Below are positions 23,357-31,347 of a DNA stretch of 35,907 bases, one piece after another. A program made the position numbers and the translations under genes. Under the pieces are notes generated by a model that was not told the origin of the DNA, did not search any database, and saw nothing but the letters and a program-made list of their open reading frames with translations. The first letter of the stretch is position 1. Every line of letters begins with the position of its first letter. Source of the DNA: Thermoplasmata archaeon (GTDB taxonomy: Archaea; Thermoplasmatota; Thermoplasmata; Lutacidiplasmatales; UBA184). The stretch is from contig JASHQF010000007.1 of NCBI GenBank assembly GCA_030037695.1, forward strand, positions 1 through 35,907, in the 5' to 3' direction.

Positions 23357-24503
23357 GGACGATCGCCTCCTCGACCGCGGCGAGGCCGGCCGCCCAATCC
23401 TCCTCGGGGATCACGAGCGGCGGGATCAAGCGGAGCACGGTCGATCCCGCCGAGATCGCCAGGAAGCCGCGCTCCTCCAGCGCCGCGAGGATCGGGGCGA
23501 CCCGCTCCCGCAGCTCCACGCCGAGGAGCAGGCCGAGCCCCCGCACCTCCCGGATCCGTTCGGAGCGGATCCCCCGGAGACGGTCGAGGGCCAGCTGGCC
23601 CAGCCGCTCGGCGCGCTCGGCGAGGCGGTCGCGGACGACCGTCTCAAGGGCCGCGATCCCCGCCGCGCACGCCAGCGGGCTGCCGCCGAACGTGGAGTGG
23701 TGGGACCCCTGGAACCGGGACTCGACCTCGGGGGTCGTCACGGTCGCGCCGATCGGCACGCCGCCGGCGAGCGATTTGGCGAGGGTGAGGAGATCCGGGA
23801 CGACCCCCGCGTGCTGGAAGGCGAACAAGCGGCCGGTGCGGCCGATCCCGGTCTGCACCTCGTCGAACCCGAGGAGCGCCCCGACCCGTTCGGTCACCGT
23901 ACGCGCCGCGCGGAGGTACTCGGCGCTGGCGACGTGGACCCCGCCTTCCCCCTGCACCGGTTCGATCAGGAGCAGGGCGGTCCGCTCGTCGACCTCGCTC
24001 TCGAGGTCCTCGGGCTCGTTGAAGCCGACGTGGGCGAACTCGGGGACCAGCGGCTCGAACGGTTCTCGCAGCTCGCGGCGCCACGTCGCGCTGAGGGCCC
24101 CCAGGGTCCGTCCGTGAAACCCGCGACGAGCCGCGACGATCTTGGGGCGGCGCGTCGCGCTGCGCGCGATCTTGATCGCCGCCTCGACCGCCTCGGTCCC
24201 CGAATTGGACAGGAACACCGACCCGAACGACGGGGGCAGGAGCGACAGGAGCTTGCGGAGGAACTCGGTCCGAACGGGGCTCTCGTAGCCGCTCCCCAGG
24301 TAGAGCAGCTCGCCGGCCTGGGCTTGGATCGCCCGCACGACGTCCGGGGCCGAAGCACCCAGGTTGCCGACGCCGTGGCTCGCCCCGAGATCGACGTACC
24401 GCCGACCGGAGGCGTCGAACCACGAGGCCCCCTCGGCCCGTACGATCACCGGTCGCGCGCGGCCGTGCGCACCGAACTCTGCCCCACCGCCCGGCCCGCT
24501 CAC
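23349..24503 (-). CDS. argD: LysW-semialdehyde aminotransferase (LysJ/ArgD type)
   Basis: Class III PLP aminotransferase that converts LysW-bound glutamate semialdehyde (or aminoadipate semialdehyde) to LysW-ornithine (or lysine), with glutamate as donor. The 384-residue protein shows SNSGTEAVEAAIKIAR (99-114), GFHGRTLGALSAT, EPVQGEGGVH, LGFDEVQTGIGRTG and the PLP lysine K243 in TLAKSLAGGVPIGA. The reading frame extends upstream, but GTG 24503 is chosen because it overlaps the argB stop as GTGA and gives the usual length. Confidence 0.93.
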   Translation of the reverse strand: MSGPGGGAEFGAHGRARPVIVRAEGASWFDASGRRYVDLGASHGVGNLGASAPDVVRAIQAQAGELLYLGSGYESPVRTEFLRKLLSLLPPSFGSVFLSNSGTEAVEAAIKIARSATRRPKIVAARRGFHGRTLGALSATWRRELREPFEPLVPEFAHVGFNEPEDLESEVDERTALLLIEPVQGEGGVHVASAEYLRAARTVTERVGALLGFDEVQTGIGRTGRLFAFQHAGVVPDLLTLAKSLAGGVPIGATVTTPEVESRFQGSHHSTFGGSPLACAAGIAALETVVRDRLAERAERLGQLALDRLRGIRSERIREVRGLGLLLGVELRERVAPILAALEERGFLAISAGSTVLRLIPPLVIPEEDWAAGLAAVEEAIVRG

Positions 24504-25294
24504 GCGATCACCGTGCCGTGGCCCGCGAGCGCCGCCGCGATCGGACGATCGACCGAGGAGGGGGCGATGATCGCTCGCCCGACCCCGGTGGCGACGGCCT
24601 GCCGCGCCGCCAGGAGCTTCTTGCGCATCCGACCCGAAGCGAGGGGCAGCACGGCATCGACCTCGGCCGGGGCGACGCGGGGGACGACGGAGGCGGGGTC
24701 GCCGGGGGCCCGCAGGAGGCCGGGTACGTTGGTGAGCAGCACGAGCTCCGTCGCCCCGATCGCCGTGGCGACGCCCGCCGCCACCTGGTCGGCGTCGACG
24801 TTGACGATCTCGCCGGTCTCGGTGACGGCCGGGGGCCCGACGACCGGGAGGATCTGGCCCGCGAGCATCCACCGCAGGAGGTCGCCGTCGACGCGCTCCA
24901 CGGCGCCCGCGAGCTCGTCGGGGAGATGGACGACCTTCTCGCCGACCCGGGCGCGGGCCCCGGTCTTCTTCCGGGCAAGGATCAACCGGCCGTCCACGCC
25001 CGACAGCCCGATCGCGCGCACCCCCCGGGCCCCGAGCGTCGCGACGAGATCGGTCTGGACCCGGCCGGCGAGGCCGAGGACGACCGCCTCGAGGTGGCGC
25101 GCGTCCGACCGACGGGAGACGACCCCGCTCGGGCTCGTGTAGTACTCGGGCGCGATCCCGAGCGCGGCGCTGATCCGGTCGACCTCGGCCGATCCGCCGT
25201 GGACCAGGACGCAGTCGGGCCGGTCGACGAGCTCTTCGGCGAGCGCCGCGACGGTATTGCCGGGAGCCCCTCCGATCTTCACGACGATCGCCAC
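24500..25294 (-). CDS. argB: LysW-glutamate/aminoadipate kinase (LysZ/ArgB type)
   Basis: Amino acid kinase family enzyme that phosphorylates the side-chain carboxylate of the LysW-bound substrate. The 264-residue protein starts VAIVVKIGGAPGN with catalytic-type K6, then LVHGGSAEVDR, NVDADQVAAGVATAIGA, VLLTNVPGLL and GRMRKKLLAA. GTG 25294 is selected over an earlier ATG because GAGGAGG lies about five bases upstream and earlier starts would run into argC. It sits 17 bases after the argC stop and overlaps argD. Confidence 0.92.
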   Translation of the reverse strand: MAIVVKIGGAPGNTVAALAEELVDRPDCVLVHGGSAEVDRISAALGIAPEYYTSPSGVVSRRSDARHLEAVVLGLAGRVQTDLVATLGARGVRAIGLSGVDGRLILARKKTGARARVGEKVVHLPDELAGAVERVDGDLLRWMLAGQILPVVGPPAVTETGEIVNVDADQVAAGVATAIGATELVLLTNVPGLLRAPGDPASVVPRVAPAEVDAVLPLASGRMRKKLLAARQAVATGVGRAIIAPSSVDRPIAAALAGHGTVIA

Positions 25295-25311
25295 CGCTGC
25301 CTCCTCGCGAT

Positions 25312-26337
25312 CTAGACCGGGTGCAGCCCGAGGAACCCGAGGCCGGTCGTCTCGGGGAAACCGGCGCGCACGTTCAGGCACTGCACGGCGTTCCCGGCCG
25401 CCCCCTTGCCCAGGTTGTCGAGCGCCCCGAGCACCACCGTCCGGCGGGTGTGCGGGTCGGCGGCGAAGCCGAGGTCGCAGAAGTTCGTGCCCGCCAGGAT
25501 CTTCGGCTCGGGTTCCCGGTGGATCCCGTCCGCCTCGTGCACGAGGCGAACGAACGGTTCCTCGCCGTACGCCCGGCGGTACAGTTGCCAGAGCCCCTTC
25601 TCCTCGAGCGGCTCGGTCGGGAACGCGTGGACCGTCGCGAGGACCCCACGGACCGCCTCGACCGCGTGGCAGGAGAGCGCCACGGTCGCGCCCGTCTCCT
25701 GCTCGATCTCGGCCGTGTGGCGGTGGCCGGCCGGGGCGTAGGCGCGCATCACGCCGGAGCGCTCCGCGTGGAGCCCCGCGGGCCCGGCGTCACGGCCGCT
25801 CGCCGACGATCCGCTCTTCGCGTCGATCACCACCGGGCGGGCTCCCAAGAGCCCGGCGGCCGCGAGGGGCCGCACCGCCAGGATCGCCGCGGTCGAGATG
25901 CAACCCGGGACCGCGATGAGGCGCGCCCGGCGGAGCTGGTCCCGGTGGAGCTCGGGCAACCCGAAGACGGCGTCCGCGAGGAGCGCGGTGTCGGTGCGCT
26001 CCGTCCGGTAGTAGTGGGCGTACGCGGCCGGGTCCTTCAGTCGGAAATCGGCGGAGAGGTCGATGACGAGGCTTCCGCCGTCCAGGAGCCCCGGTACGAT
26101 CGGGGCGGACTCGGTGTGCGGGGTCGCCAAGAACGTCACGTCCGTGGGCTGGAGCTCGGTCCGGGGGACGAACTGGAGCCGGGTCGCCTTGCGCAGGTTC
26201 GGGTGGGCCTTGGCGATCGGCTTGCCCGCCATCGTCTCCGAGGTGACCTGCGTCAGCTCGACCTCGGGGTGCCCGAGCAGGAGGCGCACGAGCTCGCCGC
26301 CGACGTACCCCGAGCCGCCGACGACCGCCGCCTTCAT
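25312..26337 (-). CDS. argC: LysW-glutamyl/aminoadipyl-phosphate reductase (LysY/ArgC type)
   Basis: NADPH-dependent reductase forming the semialdehyde on LysW. Length 341. It has the N-terminal nucleotide motif VVGGSGYVGGELVRLLLGHPEVEL (residues 5-28, first half GGSGYVGGEL), VIDLSADFRLKD, and the catalytic cysteine C146 in AVPGCISTAAIL. The C-terminal block is GTNFCDLGFAADPHTRRTVVLGALDNLGKGAAGNAVQCLN, typical of ArgC/LysY. ATG 26337 overlaps the argX stop as ATGA. Confidence 0.93.
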   Translation of the reverse strand: MKAAVVGGSGYVGGELVRLLLGHPEVELTQVTSETMAGKPIAKAHPNLRKATRLQFVPRTELQPTDVTFLATPHTESAPIVPGLLDGGSLVIDLSADFRLKDPAAYAHYYRTERTDTALLADAVFGLPELHRDQLRRARLIAVPGCISTAAILAVRPLAAAGLLGARPVVIDAKSGSSASGRDAGPAGLHAERSGVMRAYAPAGHRHTAEIEQETGATVALSCHAVEAVRGVLATVHAFPTEPLEEKGLWQLYRRAYGEEPFVRLVHEADGIHREPEPKILAGTNFCDLGFAADPHTRRTVVLGALDNLGKGAAGNAVQCLNVRAGFPETTGLGFLGLHPV

Positions 26338-27185
26338 CGTCGGGCGACCTCAAGCGCGTAGTCGACGATCCGGCCGGCCACGTCGACCCCGGTCGCTCCC
26401 TGCAGGGCCTTGAACTCCGGGGTCGGATTCACCTCGTGGACCACGAGCTCCCCCCGCCGCTCCATCAGGTCGACCGCGAGGACCCCGCCGCCGACCGCCT
26501 GGGCCGCGCGCACGGCGAGCTCGGTGAGCTCCGGGCCGAGCGGGGCGGGCTCGGCGACGGCCCCCCGGGCGGCGTTGGTGCGCCAGTCGTCCGAGCGCCG
26601 GTACATCGCCCCGACGACGGTATCGCCGACGACGAACGCCCGGAGGTCCCGCCCGGGCTTCTCCACGAACTCCTGCACGTAGAACACCGAGTGGATCGGC
26701 GAAGGGAGCGCCTCCTTGTGCTCGAGGATCTGCTCGGCCGACGCCGGGTCGTCGACCTTGGCGAGGAGCCGGCCCCACGAGCCGACCGCGGGCTTGAGGA
26801 CGGCCGGGTAGCCGATCGCCTCGATCGCCTTCGTCGCCGCTTCCGGGGAGAGCGCCACGATCGTCCGGGGGGTCGGGATCCCCCGTTCCGCGAGCCGCAG
26901 GGAGGTCCGGACCTTGTCCCCCGCGAGCTCGAGGACGTCAGGCTCGTTGACGGTCCGGACCCCGTAGTGCTCGAAGCACCGGCCGGCGTAGACGGCCCGG
27001 GTGTGGCTCACGCTGCGGTTGAGGACCACGGGAGGGAGCCCCTCCGGGCGTTCGAGCCCGAACGTGACGTCCCGGTCGTCGAACCGGACCAGCCGGACGC
27101 CGCGGCTCTCCGCCGCGGCGAGGATCGCCTTCTCTTCGGGGCGGACGATCGTCAGGAAGAGCCCGAGGGACGGGCCGCTACTCAC
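26334..27185 (-). CDS. argX: LysW-glutamate (aminoadipate) ligase, ArgX/LysX ATP-grasp
   Basis: ATP-grasp enzyme that attaches the amino group of glutamate (ArgX) or alpha-aminoadipate (LysX) to the C-terminal glutamate of LysW. The 283-residue protein has VNEPDVLELAGDKVRTSLRLAERGIPTPRT, YPAVLKPAVGSWGRLLAKVDD, FYVQEFVEKPGRDLRAFVVG and the substrate-side block HEVNPTPEFKALQGATG. Linkage to argG/argH suggests glutamate; enzymes that use both exist. GTG 27185 overlaps lysW by eight bases. Confidence 0.9.
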   Translation of the reverse strand: MSSGPSLGLFLTIVRPEEKAILAAAESRGVRLVRFDDRDVTFGLERPEGLPPVVLNRSVSHTRAVYAGRCFEHYGVRTVNEPDVLELAGDKVRTSLRLAERGIPTPRTIVALSPEAATKAIEAIGYPAVLKPAVGSWGRLLAKVDDPASAEQILEHKEALPSPIHSVFYVQEFVEKPGRDLRAFVVGDTVVGAMYRRSDDWRTNAARGAVAEPAPLGPELTELAVRAAQAVGGGVLAVDLMERRGELVVHEVNPTPEFKALQGATGVDVAGRIVDYALEVARR

Positions 27186-27339
27186 CCCAATCCTCGGCCT
27201 CTTTCGGGGCCGTCTCGACCGCGAACGGGGCCGTGGTGAGGACCTCGAGCTCCGTCCCGCAGTCCGGGCAGGGGAAGATCTCCCCTACGATCTTTTCGTC
27301 GTTGGCGACGCTGGCCGCACACGTGGGGCATTCGGTCAT
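27178..27339 (-). CDS. lysW: Amino-group carrier protein LysW
   Basis: A 53-residue acidic carrier protein whose C-terminal glutamate is ligated to the substrate amino group, protecting it and presenting it to ArgB, ArgC, ArgD and ArgE. The zinc-binding pairs are C4/C7 (CPTC) and C24/C27 (CPDC), and the protein ends EDWGE, the hallmark C-terminus. It is too short for many gene callers. ATG 27339 overlaps the argH stop as ATGA, and its end overlaps the argX GTG. Its place between argH and argX shows it is part of the arginine operon. Confidence 0.95.
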   Translation of the reverse strand: MTECPTCAASVANDEKIVGEIFPCPDCGTELEVLTTAPFAVETAPKEAEDWGE

Positions 27340-28778
27340 GCTGGTGCCTCCCGGACGAGGCGGTCGACGTCGTCGACCGACCGTGCGAGGGAGGAAAGGG
27401 AACGTTGGCGCTCCTCGAGCCGCGCGTGGGCGAGCGCGAACTGGCGGGCGAGCGGGGTCTCGCCCGGACCGCCCGGGGAGATGCGACGATCGCTCGCGGC
27501 CTTGGGGTCGAGCGCCGCACCGAGCCCGGGGGCGAGGGCGAGCAGCCGCCGCCGGACCTCGTCCGGACTGAGGGCGGTCGTGCCCGGACCGAGGGCCGCG
27601 GCGACCGCCTCGTGGGCCTGCCGGAACGTGCGACCCCCGGCGACGAGATGCTCGGCGACATCGGTCGCGTAGAGCTCCGGGTCGCTCGCCGCGCTCGTCA
27701 GTCGTGCCCGGTCGAACCGGAGCTTGCCGACGAGCACCGCGAGCGCCTCGAGGGTCCCCTCGACGCTCGCGACGGCGTCCAGGACGGGGCCCTTGTCCTC
27801 CTGGAGGTCCCGATCGTAGGCGAGCGGCAGCCCTTTGAGCGTCGTGAGGAGGGCGAGCAGGTCACCGACCGCACGGCCGGTCTTGCCGCGCACGAGCTCG
27901 GCGACGTCCGGGTTGCGCTTCTGGGGCATCGCGCTGCTGCCCGAGCCCAGGTCGGGCGTGCGGTCGAGGAAGGCGAACTCCCGGGAGGAGAACAGCACGA
28001 TCTCCTCGCCGAGGGCGCTCGCGTGGACCGCGAGCAGGGCGAGGTCGAACAGGAGCTCGGCGAAGTAGTCCCGGTCGCTCACCGCATCGAGCGAGTTCTC
28101 GAACGCGCGGGCAAAGCCGAGGCGCTCGGCCACGTACGCGGGATCGATCGGGAGGGTGGTGCCGAGGAGCGCCCCCGCGCCCAGGGGCGAGACGCTCGCC
28201 CGCGCGGCGGTCGCCGCGAGCCGATCGAGGTCCCGGTCGAACCGCCAGAAATGCGCGAGCAGGTGGTGGCCGAGGGCGCCCGGCTGCGCCCGCTGCAGGT
28301 GCGTGTACCCGGGCATCGGTGTGGCCCGCTCCTCGGCCGCCCGATCGACCAGGGCCCGCTGGAGCTCGAGGAGGCGCCGACCGAGGCCCGCGATCGCGGC
28401 CCGCAGGTACAACCGCTCGTCGAGCGCGATCTGATCGTTGCGGCTCCGGGCGGTGTGGAGCTTGCCCCCCACGGGGCCGAGGAGCTCCGTCAGGCGGACC
28501 TCGACGTTCGTGTGGACGTCCTCGAGATCGGTCCGCCACGGGAACGTTCCCGTGGCGATCTCTCCCGCGATCGTCCGCAGTCCCCGCACGATCGCCTGCG
28601 CCTCCGCGGGGGGGACGATCCCCGTCCGGCCGAGCATCTCGGCGTGCGCGATGCTACCGGCCAGGTCGAACGGGGCGAGGGCCCGATCCACGGCGAGGGA
28701 GCTCAGGAAGGCGATCGTGGGGGTGCGCACGTAGGAAGGCCCGGGGACCGCTGTGGCGGCCGGTGCGGCCGGGGCCAT
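27336..28778 (-). CDS. argH: Argininosuccinate lyase
   Basis: Fumarase/aspartase-superfamily enzyme releasing fumarate and arginine from argininosuccinate. The 480-residue protein has LEDVHTNVEVRLTEL, HTARSRNDQIALDERL (108-123), PGYTHLQRAQPG with H160, and the signature GSSAMPQKRNPD (280-291) with the catalytic serine around 281/282. ATG 28778 lies two bases after the argG stop. The C-terminal tail is slightly longer than typical. Confidence 0.95.
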   Translation of the reverse strand: MAPAAPAATAVPGPSYVRTPTIAFLSSLAVDRALAPFDLAGSIAHAEMLGRTGIVPPAEAQAIVRGLRTIAGEIATGTFPWRTDLEDVHTNVEVRLTELLGPVGGKLHTARSRNDQIALDERLYLRAAIAGLGRRLLELQRALVDRAAEERATPMPGYTHLQRAQPGALGHHLLAHFWRFDRDLDRLAATAARASVSPLGAGALLGTTLPIDPAYVAERLGFARAFENSLDAVSDRDYFAELLFDLALLAVHASALGEEIVLFSSREFAFLDRTPDLGSGSSAMPQKRNPDVAELVRGKTGRAVGDLLALLTTLKGLPLAYDRDLQEDKGPVLDAVASVEGTLEALAVLVGKLRFDRARLTSAASDPELYATDVAEHLVAGGRTFRQAHEAVAAALGPGTTALSPDEVRRRLLALAPGLGAALDPKAASDRRISPGGPGETPLARQFALAHARLEERQRSLSSLARSVDDVDRLVREAPA

Positions 28779-28780
28779 CG

Positions 28781-30025
28781 TCAGGTCCGCCGCCGCGCCG
28801 GTCGGGGGTTCGGCGCCTCCGCGGCGACCGGGGCGGGCGCGGTCGCGGCCCAGGTGCGCGCCGGGAGGCCCCAGACGTAGATGAACCCCTCCGCCATCTC
28901 GGGGCGGAACCGATCGCCCGAGGCGTACGTCGCGAGCGACGGTTGGTAGAGCGAGTAGGGGGACCGCCGGCCGGCGATCGAAGCGGTCCCCTTGAACAGC
29001 TTCATCGACACCTCCCCCGAGATCCGCTCCTGCGTCGATCGGACGAACGCGTCGAGCGCCTCGCGCAGCGGAGCGAACCACAGCCCGTCGTAGATCAGCG
29101 AGGCGTAGCGAAGCTCGACCGACCGCTTGAACTCGAGGACATCGCGGGGCAGGATGAGGGCCTCGAGCGCCTGGTGCGCCCGCACCAGCACCGACGCCGC
29201 GGGGCATTCGTAGATCTCGCGGGACTTGATCCCCACCACCCGGGACTCGAGGTGATCGATCCGACCGACGCCGTGCTCGCCCGCCAGGGCGTTCAGGCGT
29301 TCGATCAGGACGTCCGAGGGGAGCCGCTCACCGTCGAGCGCGATCGGCGCGCCCCGCTCGAACTCAAGCTTGACGTACTGCGGGACCTCGGGAGCGGTCT
29401 GGGGCGACCGGGTCCAGCCGAACACCTCCTCGGGCGGCTCGACGGCCGGGTCCTCGAGGACCCCGCACTCGATCGAGCGGCCCCAGAGGTTCTCGTCGGT
29501 GCTGTAGGGTGACGCGCGGGTCGCCGCGACCGGGATCCCGTGGGCCTCGGCAAAGGCGACCTCCTCTTCCCGCGTCATCCTCCACTCCCGCGCCGGGGCG
29601 ATCACCCCGAGCTCGGGCGCGAGGCTCGTGGTCGAGAGATCGAAACGGACCTGGTCGTTGCCCTTGCCGGTGCAGCCGTGGGCGACGAACGCCGCGTGCT
29701 CCTTCCGGGCGATCGCCACCAGGTGACGCGCGATCAGCGGCCGGGCGAGCGCGGTGCTGACCGGATAGACCCCCTCGTAGAGGGCGTTCGCCCGGAGCGC
29801 CGGCACCACGAACTCGTCGGCGAACTCCCGCTTGGCGTCCGCCACGTAGGCGGCGACCGCGCCCGACGCTTCGGCCTTCGCCCGCACGCGCTCGAGATCG
29901 ACGGGCTGGCCGACATCGACCGTGAGCGTGACGACATCGAGCCCCTTGGTCTCCCGCAGCCAGGGGATCGCGACCGAGGTGTCGAGCCCCCCCGAGTAGG
30001 CGAGCACTACCTTCTGTCGGACCAA
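28781..30025 (-). CDS. argG: Argininosuccinate synthase
   Basis: ATP-dependent enzyme joining citrulline and aspartate. The 414-residue protein opens with the PP-loop motif AYSGGLDTS (9-17), then AHGCTGKGNDQVRFD, YSTDENLWGRSIECG, VGRIDHLESRVVGIKSREIYE and SPYSLYQPSLATY. It ends in a Pro/Ala/Arg-rich tail beyond the usual end. The start appears to be TTG 30025, giving VRQKVVLAYSGG as in relatives; no ATG or GTG is better placed. It is the first gene of the operon. TATAAAT on the minus strand (30073-30067) lies about 45 bases upstream. Confidence 0.95.
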   Translation of the reverse strand: MVRQKVVLAYSGGLDTSVAIPWLRETKGLDVVTLTVDVGQPVDLERVRAKAEASGAVAAYVADAKREFADEFVVPALRANALYEGVYPVSTALARPLIARHLVAIARKEHAAFVAHGCTGKGNDQVRFDLSTTSLAPELGVIAPAREWRMTREEEVAFAEAHGIPVAATRASPYSTDENLWGRSIECGVLEDPAVEPPEEVFGWTRSPQTAPEVPQYVKLEFERGAPIALDGERLPSDVLIERLNALAGEHGVGRIDHLESRVVGIKSREIYECPAASVLVRAHQALEALILPRDVLEFKRSVELRYASLIYDGLWFAPLREALDAFVRSTQERISGEVSMKLFKGTASIAGRRSPYSLYQPSLATYASGDRFRPEMAEGFIYVWGLPARTWAATAPAPVAAEAPNPRPARRRT

Positions 30026-30066
30026 CGGCGTCGCCTCGTGAACGACCGCGCCACGGCGCGCGAGGG

Positions 30067-30073
30067 ATTTATA
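30067..30073 (-). promoter_or_regulatory. TATA box of the arginine operon
   Basis: The plus strand reads ATTTATA here, so the minus strand has TATAAAT, an ideal archaeal TATA box, about 42-48 bases before the argG start. The predicted transcript start is near 30043 with a leader of about 18 bases. It lies 27 bases from the edge of the symmetrical palindrome at 30101-30132. Confidence 0.7.
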
Positions 30074-30100
30074 GGGCGCGACCGCCTACCGACACGATTG

Positions 30101-30132
30101 GGCATAACTGTCCAAATTTTGACAAACATGCC
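30101..30132 (+). promoter_or_regulatory. 32-bp symmetrical palindrome, candidate arginine operator
   Basis: All parts share one centre (30116/30117): GGCAT (30101-30105) pairs with ATGCC (30128-30132), TGTC (30109-30112) with GACA (30121-30124), and AAATTT (30114-30119) is self-complementary. Twelve of 16 position pairs match. The palindrome spans from the TATA-like CATAAC (30103-30108) to the ATG (30128) of the ACT-domain gene, so a bound protein would block that gene and could also affect the divergent argG promoter. Confidence 0.7.
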
Positions 30133-30778
30133 GAACCGAGCCCCCTCGATCGCCCGCCAGGTACGCGAGTACCTGGATGCGGACCCCGTCCTCGCCGACG
30201 CGATCCGCTCGGGCGTCGCGAACCACTCGGCGATCGCGCGTCGGGTCGCCCTCGATCTGGGGATGACGCGGCGGGAGGCGGTGATCGCGGCCGTGCGCCG
30301 ATTCCCGCGGGGCCGGGGCGAGGCGGTGCGGGAGGCCGGCGTCCGCCGCATCCTCCGCAAGAGCCGCATCGAGACCCGGACGAAGGTCGCGGCGATCACG
30401 CTCACCCTCGGTTCCGATGTCCTCCACCATCTCGGGGACGTCGTCGAGGAGCTGCTGGACGAGGGGTCGCTCTGCCGCGTCATCCAGGTCTCGCGGGGGA
30501 CGGTCGTGCTGGTGGACGAGGATTCCGTCGGCCGGGTGCTTCGGACGCTGAGGGAGGCCCAGGTCGTGCGCGTCCGCAAGGGCCTCGTCGAGGTCGCCGT
30601 CACGAGCCCGGAGAGCATCGAGGAGACCCCGGGGCTCCTCCGCCTCCTCACGGGGGTGCTCGCGAGCCAGGGGATCAACATCGTCGAGGCGCTCTCCTGC
30701 TACACCGACACGATCTTCCTCCTCCACCACAACGACCTCAGCGCGGCCGTCTCGGTGCTGACGAAGGCCCTCGTCTAG
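30128..30778 (+). CDS. ACT-domain regulator-like protein divergent from the arginine operon
   Basis: A 216-residue protein. The N-terminal ~70 residues (ARQVREYLDADPVLADAIRSGVANHSAIARRVALDLGMTRREAVIAAVRRF) look like a small HTH domain. Residues ~85-150 form an alpha/beta domain (KVAAITLTLGSDVLHHL, CRVIQVSRGTVVLVDED). The last ~60 residues are an ACT fold: TPGLLRLLTGVLASQGINIVEALSCYTDTIFLL. ACT domains often bind amino acids. Its divergent position and the operator over its start suggest an amino-acid-sensing repressor of argG-argE and of itself; this is inference. Start ATG 30128 implies a leaderless transcript. Confidence 0.75.
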   Translation: MPNRAPSIARQVREYLDADPVLADAIRSGVANHSAIARRVALDLGMTRREAVIAAVRRFPRGRGEAVREAGVRRILRKSRIETRTKVAAITLTLGSDVLHHLGDVVEELLDEGSLCRVIQVSRGTVVLVDEDSVGRVLRTLREAQVVRVRKGLVEVAVTSPESIEETPGLLRLLTGVLASQGINIVEALSCYTDTIFLLHHNDLSAAVSVLTKALV

Positions 30779-30864
30779 GGCGCCCGGCGCGCTCAAACGG
30801 TAAGTGCGGGGGCGGGCTCGCGGTCCCTCCGGCCCCCTACCGAGGCAGGCCGCCCGGAGCGACA

Positions 30865-31347
30865 TTGACCGGCAAGGTCGTCCGCACCACCGTCTCGCTC
30901 GAGCCCGAGCTCCTCGCCCAGCTCGATCGCTGGGTCGCCCGCCGGAGCAACCGGAGCCGGTCGGACGCCGTGCGGGACCTCATCCGCCAGCACGCGACGC
31001 GCGAGACCCTCGCCGATCCGGGCGCCGATGCCCTCGGCGCGGTCGCGCTGCTCTACCGGCATACGACCCCGAACGTGCTGCGCCGGCTCACGGCCGTGGA
31101 GCACCGGTGGGGCGATCACGTGCGGTCGACCCAGCACATCCATCTCGAGGGGGATGCCTGCGTGGAGGTGGTCGTGCTGTTCGGCCGCCGCTTCGAGGTC
31201 GCCGCGGCGGCCGAGGAGCTTCGCGGGGTGAAGGGGATCCTGGGCGGCGGCTACCTCTCGGCCTCGCCCTCGGTGGCGGGAGGCACGACCGGCCATCGCC
31301 ACCCCCATCCCCGGACCGCCCGGCGCGGTTCCCCGGGGCCACGGTAG
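30865..31347 (+). CDS. nikR: Nickel-responsive regulator NikR
   Basis: A 160-residue ribbon-helix-helix/ACT-like regulator. The N-terminal RHH (VVRTTVSLEPELLAQLDRWV, NRSRSDAVRDLIRQH) binds DNA. The C-terminal domain has nickel ligands H80, H91, H93 and C99 with the same spacing as H76, H87, H89 and C95 of E. coli NikR (VEHRWGDH and QHIHLEGDAC). A His/Arg/Pro-rich tail (GHRHPHPRTARR) extends beyond the usual end. TTG 30865 is the likely start. It may control nickel uptake and the hydrogenase genes in this window. The stop touches the next gene's GTG. Confidence 0.92.
   Translation: MTGKVVRTTVSLEPELLAQLDRWVARRSNRSRSDAVRDLIRQHATRETLADPGADALGAVALLYRHTTPNVLRRLTAVEHRWGDHVRSTQHIHLEGDACVEVVVLFGRRFEVAAAAEELRGVKGILGGGYLSASPSVAGGTTGHRHPHPRTARRGSPGPR

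Noticed and set aside
24504-24872. N-terminal extension of the argD reading frame
   Set aside because: It overlaps argB out of frame; the GTG at 24503 overlaps the argB stop and gives normal enzyme length.
26334-27339. Assignment of the LysW branch to lysine synthesis
   Set aside because: argG and argH are in the same operon and no early lysine (homocitrate/aminoadipate) genes are present; a dual role cannot be excluded.
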